From positions 440,748,028 through 440,812,027 of the forward strand of contig CM042688.1 in NCBI GenBank assembly GCA_023614405.1: 64,000 nt of DNA, written 5' to 3'. The translations under genes and the position numbers were made by a program. The stretch comes from Avena insularis. Taxonomy: Eukaryota; Streptophyta; Magnoliopsida; Poales; Poaceae. Positions 24,308 through 36,063 of this stretch are shown here, piece after piece (within the stretch, counting starts at the first letter, position 1; the number at the start of each line of letters is the position of its first letter). Below the pieces are notes generated by a model that made no database searches, was not told the DNA's origin, and saw only the letters and a list, made by a program, of their open reading frames with translations.

Positions 24308-26551
24308 TGTAACAACCTCGGACCCTACGCTCTAAGTTCAAGCCTGGATGAACCAAAAGTGGTTACGGGTTTTATAAGCGAGGCCAGGCCACCCACGTGT
24401 GCAGCTGCCGCCCTAACCACTTCCAAGAACATCGGGACAAGAGCGAGTGGCGTAGGCAATAGGCGAAGAGATCAAATACATACACAAATGAGTATGTATG
24501 CAAGCTACCTTACAAAAGTTCTCAGAGCCATACCATCTAAAAGAAATAGAAATATTGCAATGCCATACGGCAAGATCCAAACATCCTAGATAGAGATAAT
24601 AGTGCAGGATAGCTCCTCATACATCAATCAACAGAGTATCAAGCGGAAGCGGGAAACAAGATCCGAGTACGGATAAGAAGCAAATCGACATAAGATGCCA
24701 CATATGTAAGCACATCCCGCCCATAGATCTCACAGATCCCCATCCCCGGAATCTCAACACCGAGTGATCGTTGCCAACATCATCTATCTCCTCCACCCAG
24801 TATCCATCTTGCGAATACACCTGTTCATCTGAATCAAACAATTTATCGTGTGATACCCTAGGGGTACTCAGCAAGTCTTTATGCCTCTAAAGGGGACATA
24901 TACCTGGGGTGACGCGATTGCAGTGAAAGATAATAACTAACAAGTCTATATATACTCGCTAACCATCCGCCTAACCAATGATAGACGGATGTCCGTGAAT
25001 TAGAAACAACAGTTGTAACTGTATAAAGTAACAGATCCATCCTCCATCTCGCTTAACAACGAGAAAGCGGATGAACAGCCCATCCGTTGGCAGTTTTATT
25101 ACTCATTCCATGAATATTGCACTATTTACTAGTCAGATATTTAGTCAAATTAAAGACGGTACTTTAGCTATACTTGTCTATGATCGAGAAACTGTGCTCC
25201 AAGTCGTCCATAACCGCGGACACGGCTTTTAGAAAGATTTACCCTGCAGGGGTGCACAAATAGCAACACACACACGATCGACCTCGGAAAAACCAAATCG
25301 AAACCCAACGAGGCTTTCACGACAAAGCATTCACAGGATTCATAAAATATTTCAGGGGTCCACCCCATTAAGCTACCCACAACGAAGTTGGCCGGCTCCG
25401 AGACGGATCCTTGTGTCAATGGCTGTAAACGACTGGGAACCCGAAAGTGTGACTGGGCTTGTCGATACCGTGAAAACATTCCATGATCCAAAACAGTATA
25501 GGTGCTCCACGCACAATCTTAAATAAAGCAGTAAAGCATGGCATAGGTACAGGATAGTAATAAAGCCCCAAACTACTTTGTGGCCCTAAGAAATAAAGTA
25601 CAAATCAAGCTCTTGCAAAGGGGGATTCATAGAGTCTCCCGTATGTGGATAGTGCGAATAGTCAAGGAACATGTATCAAGTACTCGGGGTCCTACGGGAC
25701 ACAAGTGAGCATGAAAAACCAAATAATAGATATTGCTCACCAGTGCCTCTTTCATTAGTTATCCCATTACTACTCAGGTTAAGTTGTTTAGGTACCTCGT
25801 TATCCATCAGACACTCACATACCCTACACATGTTGTTCTACGACTCGCATGGCTCAAACAACTCCTGTAGTAATGGCTCATAGGATGGAGGAACAAGCTT
25901 CGGTGGGGTTTAAAAGTAAAGGCTATGCAGTACTTTGGATTCAATTTAATGCAACTACGACTCCATGATGCAAGAATAAGATAGAAGCAATAGGTACTAT
26001 ATGTATGCAAGCATGTGGTAGTGCTTGTCTGGTAGCTCAGTTGAAGCGAGGGATGGATCTGTAGTACTCACAGGATTCTTGATAATTCCCACTTCGGGCC
26101 TATATTCGAAAGAAGAACCAAACAAACAAGGGCCAACATAAATAAAGTGCACAAGCATATGAATAAAATGCGACAAGCAAACAAGCATGCCATGATGAAT
26201 GATGCACAATTTACATGGCAATAATGTAGCATGGCAAGGATGAGGTGTGGGGACAAGAATAACTCATTTTATTAATTATTTGGTCAAGTTTTATTACCAT
26301 AAATAGTTCTGATTATTTATTATTTATATGATGCATGCTTCAATTCATATCATGGAATGCATAAACAGAACGGGCTCATCGCGCTGATCGATTTAGACAT
26401 ATTATTTGTCAAATTTGGAGTTATAAAATCAAAGTTATTAATTAATTAAGCAAAGGCATTTTTATTGCAATTAAACAATTTCGAAAATTTAAATGTCAAA
26501 CATTATTTTGAAAGGCATATTTGAATTCCTCACATTTTCCTCATTCAAAAA
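24308..26551 (-). repeat. 5' LTR of element 2, first piece
   Basis: It starts TGTAACAACC like the left LTR, follows it to GTTTAAAA at 25915, then holds ~636 bp that the left LTR lacks. It ends with the AAAAA where element 3 inserted. Confidence 0.88.
26547..26551. other. Left TSD of element 3
   Basis: AAAAA immediately before TGTCAACACC is repeated at 39924-39928 after the right LTR end TTACA. A homopolymer is weak evidence alone, but the host LTR sequence resumes correctly on both sides. Confidence 0.8.
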
Positions 26552-29500
26552 TGTCAACACCCGGATTTTTAATCCCAGGTGCCCGTTATGCCATACCTCG
26601 CAATCCCAGGATTACCATTTTTGCGAGACATAACGGATTGGATATCATAGTACATCATCCATTACAAACCATACATAAGGTCTTACACAAATATGTATCT
26701 CATGATCCAGGTCTTAATACAACAAGCAGCAGAAATAAAAGATAGCGTAGCAGTGGGGTCCATCTTCAGGGGCACAAGCAATGCTGACGAAGGCAGATAG
26801 TCCTAGTTATCATAGCCGTCCTGCTGACCATCATCATGATAATCTCCTTCATAGTCTGGCCATGATAATAGCCAGGGACAAAAGCCATGAGTACTCTTTA
26901 AGTACTCGCAAACTACTACTAACAAGTAGTAATATCCTAAATTAAAATACTGAATCTAAGTTAACTATCAAGTTAAGTTTGAAGCCTAAGCTAAGTTCAG
27001 AAGCGAAGAAAGATAAAATAAAATTCCAGAGTCACTTAAGTTGGGAAGCTATTATCATCAACACAACCCTGTTGCGGTCAAGTAAAAGATCATCATTCAT
27101 TTCAAGTTATTTGGAAAACATCTGACAACAAAAACAGTATGGCCATTCCAACTGTCCATAATCATGACGCCTATTCGAATAGTTTGACACTCTGCAGAGG
27201 TGGTACACTTTCACCACAAGATTCGATACATCTATCGTGGATAACCTGAATCATCATACTTAGTATGCAGATAATCAAACATAACCTTCCTTTACACACC
27301 CTAGTATAAGCACCTCTCCTATGAGCATGGCCTCCCAACCATGACCATCAGTCATCTTGGGCCTTTGGATAGGTGGACAACATTAAGAGGTAGCCTCAGC
27401 TCAAACCTCTCCCGTGAGGGAACTAATACTAATGCATATAAATTTCCAGCTAAGCCTTACCCAATTCAGGTAATGTGGTTTATGCGGTAAAATTTGGAAT
27501 GGTATCGCATCCGAATCCAACCATCAGTTTTATAAAAGGGGTTAAGGCTCATGCCTTATCATTTTCCACATCATAAACCAGTTGTGTTTCAGAACACATG
27601 TCAAAACATCTCAATAGAATGACTCATCATTCCAAGGTTTTCATAACTCATTTTCACCAAGTATTCCCATCTAAAGTGACTTAAGTTTTTGATCTACTCT
27701 AAACTACTAAGTTAAGAGTGTTCACTAAGGTGGAAAGATGGGATCAATCTCATGCCATAGAATGATATCTAAAGGTTTCTAAGTAGGTCAAGTTTTATAC
27801 GTTTTATGCTACCTTCAATTTTAAGTAGAGAACTTTGTATAATCTAAGGTGGGGTAAAACTTGTCCATGAGACTTGGGGCATTAATAGTGAAAAGGGGTG
27901 TGATTAAAGCATGCTTAAGGCATCTTTGCTAAACCATCTAGTTTATTCTATCTTGCTAACCATAGCTTGCTAAGGTAAGTTTGCAAGGGTTAGCTTGCCT
28001 CGCTAATAGTGGCTTGCCTTGGTTGGTGCAGTGGTTGAAGTTGTCTTCTTCTTCTTCTTCCTGGTAGAACTCCTCCTCCTCGAGAGTTTGGTCGGTGCTA
28101 TCGTCTAGAAATACATAGGGAGTGCACAATCACCAAACAATACTTAACTAGGCTAAGTAGCATTCTAAAGCACACAATTGATGATCTATTATCATCACAA
28201 ACATTACAAGTTTTAATTCAATAGTTTTAATCTTTTATTTTAGAAAAGTAATTTCTACTCATTGAAATGTTAACTAAAATTTAATATTCACCACCAAAAT
28301 ATGAGATCATGTGGACACATGTCCTCACCACATATTCCACAGGTGGGAATGAGATTTAAAGGTTGGATCAATATTACTTTAGTTTAAGTTTATTATTTAA
28401 TGATTTAAAGTGACTAGAAATGCCTATATAGCATTATTTTGGTACTAGTCCAAAGTCACTGCATGTAAACCTTAATATTATTACATATTTGGATAGATAT
28501 GATGAAATGTGATTTTTGAGAGTTGGAATCAACTCAAAAGCTGACTTGGTTGATTTTATAAAAATGTTGCAAGTTGTAAAAGCTTCTGTCTTCTTATTTT
28601 TATTAGGAGAGATCTATAAATCTAATTGAATTAAATCCAACGGGCTTGGATAGAGCATTTCAATACCTTTCAGACAAAATTAGTTTCATGCAATTTGGAT
28701 TTTTCAAACTCACAGAATTGATTTTTGAAACACAGGACAGAAACTATATTCTAACTAAAAAGAAAAATCCTAATTTGAATTTCCAACGCGCGCGGGAACG
28801 AAATGGGCCGGCCCACTGCGCTCCACGCGGCATCACGGGCTGACTTAAGCGAGGACCCCACCCGTCAGTGGCATAGGGGTGCGGTTGACGGTATGCGACA
28901 GTGGCCGTGCGATGGTTCTAATCCAAGCGGTGAGGGTCATCGTCGACGTTGGGCAACGCCAGAGACAGAACCCTAAGCGCGGCCAGTGGGGGTCGTTGGG
29001 GCTCACCGGTTCAGCGAGGGTCGGCGGGCGAGCAGCGAAGTCGACGACGGCGAACCTCCTGGTACCGGCAGCTTCTCCTGGGGCGGCCTGGATCAACGGC
29101 GCCCTTCTCCTCCCGAGGCGGCAGCTCCGGCTGCAATTCCGGCGCTCTGGTGCTCGAGCGGCTCCGGCTGGCGGTGGGGAGTGAGTGTGAGAGGTGGTGA
29201 GTGAGATGGTGTGCTCAAATCGGCTGGGGGTGGCCTCTATTTATAGTGGCGAGAGGGGACCGACGGGGCGCACCGTGAGCTCGTCGTGGTCGATGGTACA
29301 GACGGCTATCGGCATGGGCGACGGTAGAGGCGGTGCTCCTGGCGATGCTCAACGACACGGTGGCGAGGCGGGCGGTGCGGTTTGATGCGGAACACGCGAT
29401 GCTCTCTGCGTAGGCGGTGTCTTCGACGACGGCGTTGGTCAGGCGTCATGGCGAACGGGATGTCTGGCGGTCTCTCTGGGTCGGTGGCGATCATGTATGC

Positions 29501-30335
29501 AAGCGGCGAGCGCGGCACTGTGGGCGTCGGTCGAGGTGGCACTCTAGCTTGCATCTCCACGGGTGGCATGGTGAGCTTCGTGTTCACCATTGATGTCATT
29601 GCCACTTACAGTGTGAGTCTAGTGCTTGGTTTAACTTGCTAGCTGATCTACTGAGATGGCTGTGAGCTAGAGAGGGAACAAGTTAGGCTTCAATCACTGC
29701 TCATAATAGTGTTTGGTTTTTGTTTGATTCGTGTCTGCCACCTGTTCGATGAAATGGCCGCAAGAACTCAAGTTTTTAATTTTGAAAAGATTTTTGGTGG
29801 GTGTGCTAAGTTGGTGCTGGTGAGTCTGCAGATGCTTGGGTTTTGAAAGTTGAGCTTGTTTGAGTGGTTTTTGAAAAAGTGGGATCTTCCCATATGATAA
29901 CGATTCAATTTTGAACTGTTATTTAAAATAGTTTACAGAAGGTTTTTAGAAGATCAAAAGGTGGGCCTTGGTACCTCATTATGTGTACTAGCAAGGGGTG
30001 CAAAGATCAAGAATTGTTTCTGTTAATTTTTTAGTACTAGGAATATCCAAAGTAGACATGGGAGTTAATTTTGGCAAAATGACTATTTCTCCATTTTAAA
30101 TCTTTTTGATTTGATTTTCTTTAGAAAAAGTTTGGGAATAATGTAGATGATGTTTAAATCACCTAAGAAACATTTTACAAGCATTGGATCACTTAATCAT
30201 GGCAATTCAAACAACTCCTATTTAAATGCACATAATATGAATGCTTTCATTTTAAAAATGGAAAAGTTTTTGTTAACCCTATTTTTGGATGATTGGATCT
30301 TTTATAAACTTGGATTGAAGTTTTGGGATGTTACA
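26552..30335 (-). repeat. 3' LTR of element 3 (left, 3784 bp)
   Basis: It is bounded by TGTCAACACCCGG and TTTTGGGATGTTACA. Compared with the right copy it lacks ~140 bp near 29540 and differs mainly in GC-rich stretches. Confidence 0.9.
29238..29245 (-). promoter_or_regulatory. TATA box in the 3' LTR of element 3
   Basis: The minus strand reads TATAAATA, followed by a GC-rich leader. The matching position in the 5' LTR (38693-38700) reads TGTAAATA. Confidence 0.55.
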
Positions 30336-30350
30336 AACCTTCCCCCCTTA
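30336..30350 (-). other. Polypurine tract of element 3
   Basis: The minus strand reads TAAGGGGGGAAGGTT directly before the LTR start TGTAACATCC. Confidence 0.8.
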
Positions 30351-31109
30351 AACAAAATCTCGTCCCGAGATTTACAAAGATAACTAGGAACTCTGTCCTA
30401 ATGTAATCTTCGCGTTCCCAAGTGGCTTCCTCCTCGGTATGGTTGCTCCACTGAATCTTGAGAAACTTGATACTCCCGGTCCTGGTGGTCCTGTAGGCCT
30501 CTTCTAAGATACGGATGGGCACTTCCCGATAGGTCAGGTCGTTGTTGATTTCCACAGCTCTGTGATCGCTGTTCTTGAAAACTTCAGTCTTCTCCGGCAC
30601 TTCTAGGCATTTGCGGAGTAACGAGATATGGAACACATTGTGGATGGCTGACATCTCTTGAGCAATTCCAATGATACGATACTTCTCCTCGGCGGTTCAG
30701 AATCTTGAAAGGTCCGATATATCTGGGGATAACTTTCCTTCGGACTAAAGCGTTGAGTTCCCTTCAAGGGTGAAACCTTGAGATATCTGAAATCTCCGAC
30801 ATTGAAAGTCAGGTCTCTCCTTCTCTTGTCAAGATAGCTCTTACATGCAGATTAGGCGGTCTTGAGGTGCTCATGGACTTTGTGAACTTTCTCTTGACTT
30901 CTCGAGAATGTCGGGTCCAAAGATTTGACTCTCTCCTACTTGCGACCAATTTAAGAAGTGCGACATTTTCTTCCAGATAGGAATTCAAATGGTGCCATCT
31001 GCAAACTAGCCTGATAACTGTTTTTATATGAGAACTCTGCGAATGGTAGGCAGTCTTCCCATTTTGATCCGTATTCCAACACACAGGCTCTAAGCATATC
31101 CTCAAGAAT
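30351..31109 (-). pseudogene. Element 3 pol: integrase C-terminus and chromodomain, broken
   Basis: Pieces in several frames continue the integrase: residues resembling [10 protein letters not shown] after a TAG, then PFAEFSY-like and GRKCRT-like text. The last frame (30654-30331) carries a chromodomain-like end ([35 protein letters not shown]). At least two frameshifts and several stops prevent translation. Confidence 0.82.
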
Positions 31110-32135
31110 CTAGTTGACTCTCTCAGTCTGTCCATCTGTTTGCGGGTGATAGGCGGTACTGAAATTTAACTTGGTTCCTAAACCTTCCTGGACTTTCTGC
31201 CAAAATCTTGAAGTAAACTGGGTTCCTCGATCTGATACAATGGTCTTGGGGGTTCCATGCAGACTAACAATTCTAGCAATGTACAGCTCTGCTAGTTTTG
31301 CACTTTGGTAGGTTGTCTTGACAGGTATGAAGTGGGCTACCTTAGATAGTCTATCAACTATGACCCAGATTGAGTTATTTCCCCTACTAGAAGTAGGTAA
31401 ACCTGTGATAAAGTCCATCCCGACGGAATCCCATTTCCATTCCGGAATCTGCAATGGTTGCAACAATCCTGCTGGTCTCTGATGCTCTACTTTGACTCTT
31501 TGACAAATGTCACACTTGGCGATGTAGCTTCCGATCTCTTGCTTCATCTTGTGCCACCAAAATTGCTCCTTCAAATCTTGATACATCTTTGTTCCTCCGG
31601 GGTGGATAGAATAAAGGGTATCATGAGCTTCCTTCATGATAACTTCTTTCAGTTCTGAATCTGCTGGAACACAGATACGTCCTTTGTACCATAGTACTCC
31701 TTCTTCGTCTTCGGTGAATCCAGGTACTTTGCCTGTACCAATACGACGTTTGATCCCGTTGATACTCTCATTTCCCTTCTGGGCTTCCTTGATCTGGCTA
31801 AACAAAGTGGGTTGAAGTTCAATGCTAGCTAGGAATCCTTTGCTAACTACTTTAGTCCTGAACTGCTCCAGCTCCTCATACAAACTTGGTTGCTTCTCTT
31901 TGATCATGGTGTTAAGCCTACACGGCAATCTGCTAAGAGCATCCGCTACCACATTGGCTTTGCCGGGGTGATAGTGAATGTCAAGGTCATAATCCTTGAT
32001 TAACTCTATCCATCTTCTTTGCCTCATATTTAGCTCCTTATGGGTGAAGATATACTTCAAGCTTTTATGATCTGAGTAAATCTCACAGCGATTACCCATC
32101 AAATAGTGACGCCATGTCTTCAACGCCGTAACCAC
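31110..32135 (-). pseudogene. Element 3 pol: RNase H end and integrase core
   Basis: A 341-residue frame. It has the RNase H end ([10 protein letters not shown], 21-30; VADALS near 63-68), integrase H2C2 (H171, H178, C208, C211) and an intact D,D-35-E triad (D241, D302, E338). It stops at a TAG three codons after the catalytic Glu, where Gln is expected (CAG to TAG). The frame joins the RT frame after a frameshift near 32140-32180. Confidence 0.9.
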
Positions 32136-32180
32136 ATTGCTAGCTCAAGATCATGGGTCGGATAGTTCGCTCATGTTGCT

Positions 32181-33212
32181 TCATCGCAGATACGCTGCGA
32201 TGACTTTGCCTTCTTGCATCAATACACATCCTAGGCCAATCTTGGATGCGTCACAATACACATCAAACGGCTTCTTGATGTCTGGCATGATCAAAATTGG
32301 GGCTGATATCAATCTCTTCTTCAGCTCCCGGAAGCTGGCTTCACACTTGTCCGTCCATTCAAACTCCTTGTCCTTCTTCAACAATTGGGTCGTTGGTCGG
32401 GCTATGCTCGAGAATCCTTCTACAAACTTGCGATAATATCCCGCTAATCCAAGGAATGAACGAACTTGGGTTTGATTGGTTGGAGCTTCCCATTCTTCTA
32501 CATCTTTGATCTTGGTAGGATCAACAGAGACTCCTCCGGCAGACACAACATGACCTAGGAATCCTACTTCTTTCAGCCAAAACTCACACTTGCTGAACTT
32601 GGCATATAACTGATGCTCTCTCAGGGTTCCTAGGGTGATTCTCAGATGTTGCTCATGCTCTTCTTCGGACTTGGAGTAGATAAGGATGTCGTCGATAAAC
32701 ACAACTACAAACTTTTCTAGGAAATTCATAAAGATCTTATTCATGAGATTCATGAAATAAGCAGGGGCATTGGTTAATCCAAAAGACATAACCGTATACT
32801 CGTATAAACCATAACGAGTAGTAAAGGCGGTCTTCGGAATATCCGTTGCACGAATCTTAAGTTGGTGATAACCAGTCCTAAGATCAATCTTTGAGAATAC
32901 CTGAGCTCCAGTCAACTGATCAAATAGATCCTCTATCTTTGCCAAGGGGTACTTGTTCTTGATGGTGACATCATTCAATTTTCGGTAATCTGTGCACAGA
33001 CGGTTTCCTCCATCTTTCTTGTCGACGAATAACACTGGTGATCTCCAAGGCGATGCGCTTGGCTGAATCAAGCCTATTGCTAACATGGCATCCAACTGCT
33101 TCTTCAGTTCCACTAACTCTGAGGGGTTCATGGTATAAGGTCTCTGGGCTATAGGTCCGTTAGGGATTAGTTCGATAATGAACTCAATATCCCTATCCGG
33201 GGCATACAGCAA
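32181..33212 (-). pseudogene. Element 3 pol: reverse transcriptase and RNase H start
   Basis: A 343-residue frame with RT motifs in order: [24 protein letters not shown] (106-120), [11 protein letters not shown], the catalytic FIDD (172-175), [28 protein letters not shown]. The RNase H beginning follows ([15 protein letters not shown]). The RT core itself appears uninterrupted; frameshifts separate it from the protease and integrase. Confidence 0.92.
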
Positions 33213-33787
33213 TTCATCCAGGAATACGTCGGGTATTCACAGACTACTCTGACTTGGTCAATGGTAGGCAGGGCTACACTCTTGTTGCACTTGAATTGAC
33301 GAGGCAAGGTTTCAGAGATATGTTCTACTGTTACTCCAGAACTACTGGTCATGGTGATGGCTTTCTTAGCACAGTCTATCAGTCCTTGATGCCTTGACAT
33401 CTAGTCCATGCCTAGTACTACTTCAAATCCTTTGGTTCCAACTACAATTAGGTTGGCATAAAAATCTATCCCATGTATTCTGATAGGTACAGCTTTGCAA
33501 ATTTTTCTAGCTTTGGTAGTTGAGCCAGGGATTTGAAATATCATGACATGCTTCAAGTTGGTTGGGCGAATCTTACTAGTGCATACAAATTCTTCGGTGA
33601 CAAAGGATTGCGATGCTCCAGAATCAAGCAATACTCTTGCTAAAACTGAGTTGACAGAAAACATACCCAGACTACATCCGCGCTTCTTGGGCTTCTTCAA
33701 GTTCATGTGGAAGAGACCATTCTTGATTGTGCGGGTTCCTGGGCAAACCTCCTTCTGGCTGAACACGACGCTTCCGAGCTGGGGCAT
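33167..33787 (-). pseudogene. Element 3 aspartic protease region
   Basis: The frame 33787-33401 contains LLDSGASQSF (active-site DSGA) and ends VVLGMD with a stop, where Trp (TGG to TAG) is expected in the LGMDW motif. A second piece (33400-33167) continues in frame with HQGLIDCAKK and then shifts frame before RT. Confidence 0.85.
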
Positions 33788-34826
33788 TCACATTGGCATT
33801 GGCGGCAGCCTTCTTGGGACACTCATTGAGTAGTGACCTTTCACTCCACACTCAAACAGTGATCTGGGACTTGTCTTTGGCTGCGACGGTATAGCATCAT
33901 TGCCGCCTGGTGCCGTGTTCTTTGTTGTTGTTGTTGTTGCTCTTGGGAGGTGCACGGTTGAAATGATTGGCATTACGAGTTGTGATTGTTTCCTCGGACT
34001 TCACATTGCCTCCGCTTCTGGTTGGGGTAGCTTGGGCGAGATTCGAGGGTCGGTTGTTCCTTGGTGCATATCCTGGTGAAGGGTTGGGGCCATACTTCGG
34101 TATTTATTGGATCCAGATCACGCATCATCTGACGCTTGCGGTTGTCGTTTACTGGTTAATCTTCCTTCCATCGAATGGCGAGTCGACTAGCTCTTGAGAT
34201 CATCAAACGGATGTTGACGAGGATGCGCATCTCATCATGCAATCCGTTCAAGAATCTCTCCTTCTTCTTGGCCTCCGTGTTGATCTCATCGGGTGCATAT
34301 CGGCAAGTGAGGAATTTGTCACGGTACTCTACCACCGTCATTCTTCCTTGCTTCAACTCACGGAATTCATCTCTCATCCTGTTGACAAGACCTTGCGGCA
34401 CGTGGGTGCGGCTGAACTTGACCTTGAATGCTTCCCAGGTCATCACTTGACCTTGGTTCATAGTGCGATGCTATTCCACCAAGCTCTTGCATCTCCCGGA
34501 TAGTGGGTGGCGAATAGAACTTTCTCATTTGCATCCACTCGCAACCTCTGAGTTGTTTTCTATGGTGCAACGGTCATCAACATCTAGTGGGTTCTCGATT
34601 GGTTGAAGATTGGGGATTTATGTTCGAAAGTTTTGAGTTTGGATCCTTGGTGATCCTGATTTCCATGCCCTTGGTTGTTGAGAGCCATCTGGGCGATCTG
34701 CCGCAGAGTTGCTAAGTTGGCTTGACGTTCGGCCCTGCTTGCTTCACGATCCGCTATGAGATTCTGCAAGATCTGCAACATTGGGTCCTCTGACGAAATG
34801 CTTCCTCCTTGGTTTCCACGAGGCAT
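33788..34826 (-). pseudogene. Element 3 gag, fragmented
   Basis: It begins at the ATG at 34826 (MPRGNQGGSISSEDP), with a Gln/Ala-rich N-terminus. The gag core is in a shifted frame (34461-34156: WEAFKVKFSRTHVPQGLVN, FRELKQGRMTVVEYRDKF, FLNGLHDEMRI). A degraded zinc knuckle lies near 33860 (FECGVKGHY, with the last Cys changed). At least three frame changes occur over 1 kb. Confidence 0.85.
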
Positions 34827-35104
34827 CTGGAGATTTAGATAGATATAGGGGTAAGAGGGAAATTCTAAGGTTCATGGTTTTGAGGTTTTCAAAGCTAAAA
34901 CTTTGAGTTAGACTCAGGTTTCTCAACTAACTGCTTTTTCATTCATGCAAACAAGCACACGATACAACACACACCACAGCAATAAAAGGGAAAACAGATG
35001 GTTTGAAGAACCATTCTGCAAGCTACGATACAATGAGATGATACATCTCATGCTACGACAAGGTTGCTCTAGTGCATCTACTCATCGTCGATGAAGTCGA
35101 GTCT

Positions 35105-35834
35105 TCATCTTGATGTAGAAGTCCACGGCATCCTCCTCCGTAAAGTCATCATCGCTTTGAGGTAAGAATCCATATCTCCTTGGATGTCTTCACCCTCATC
35201 TTCTTCTTCTTTTGCTACAAGCTGAGCTTCCTGCTCCTTGACGGTCTTCTCGAGGTCTGCCACCTTCTTGCGAAGACGGGCGATGGTGCGATCCTTCTTG
35301 GCACGCTGGCGACGAAGAGACTGGCGGTCTTGGACAAGCAGTGCGAAAGTCTGGGCCTTCTGGTCGGCAATGGCACGGTTCTGGTTGGCTAACTCTCGGG
35401 CATTGTCCAGTTCCTGCTGTCGGTCATGAAGCAAGAAGTCAAGGTTCTCCACTTGACGCCTCAACTCGGGGTGACCTGGCATCTCCATTGGCATTCCCAT
35501 GAAGTCACGTCTCGCATAGTGGGCAAAACGGGTTCCTTGGGTCTTGTTGACGCTGAGGGCACATAGACGTGCGAGAGCTTCATGCATTGCCCTGGCTAAT
35601 CCATCTAGCCAGTTGTTCTCTCTCACAGAACTGAATTCTCCCAGTTGGTGCCTCGATGCTTCCTCAAGGTCTGCGGTGACTAGCCACCGTAGGTCTCCTC
35701 TGGGGGTCCTGGAAGTTGAGCTCCAAGAAACTCGGTCGGGCATCCCAAGAACTCGACAGTGAATCGAGATCCCTCTCGAAGATCAACTGACCTCCGTTTC
35801 CCAACTGGTAAAACTTGCTGAACTGAGTCTCCAT
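35105..35834 (-). pseudogene. Extra coiled-coil ORF upstream of gag in element 3
   Basis: It lies between the primer site and gag, on the coding strand. The likely start is the ATG at 35834 (METQFSKFYQLGNGG). After ~50 codons the frame hits a stop, and the continuation is in the 212-residue frame 35743-35105, so one frameshift is inferred near 35690. The product has a globular N-terminal half (DLEEASRHQLGEFSS, GLARAMHEALARLC). From about residue 95 of the long frame comes a heptad-rich coiled coil (LDFLLHDRQQELDNAREL, RTIARLRKKVADLEKTVKE), then an acidic tail. It is not gag or pol. Rice gypsy elements RIRE3 and RIRE8 have been described with an ORF upstream of gag (orf0); I state this from memory. 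Function unknown. Confidence 0.7.
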
Positions 35835-36045
35835 CTACAAGAATTTAGGATGAGGAAGTTAGTGAAGTGATCAAGTGTGTCAAAATTTTAAGTAGTAGTG
35901 TAAGAATTTTGAGTAACATGAATTTTTTTGAGAGGAAGAAAATTCCAAAGGTAAGGGAGGAGATAGATTTTCATAAATACTCACTTTGGTTTTGAAGCTA
36001 AGTTTTGGGTTTGGCGTCCATTCTAAACTAGGGTCTCCTATGGTC

Positions 36046-36060
36046 GATGGCTCGATACCA
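36046..36060 (-). other. Primer binding site of element 3 (tRNA-iMet type, one base lost)
   Basis: The minus strand reads TGGTATCGAGCCATC, compared with TGGTATCAGAGCC in the standard site; one base is missing. It lies 3 bases inside the 5' LTR. Confidence 0.8.
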
Positions 36061-36063
36061 ACT

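Noticed and set aside
28845..29642. Overlapping GC-rich ORFs (and twins at 38307-39190)
   Set aside because: Inside the LTRs of element 3; frames are not preserved between the two LTR copies.
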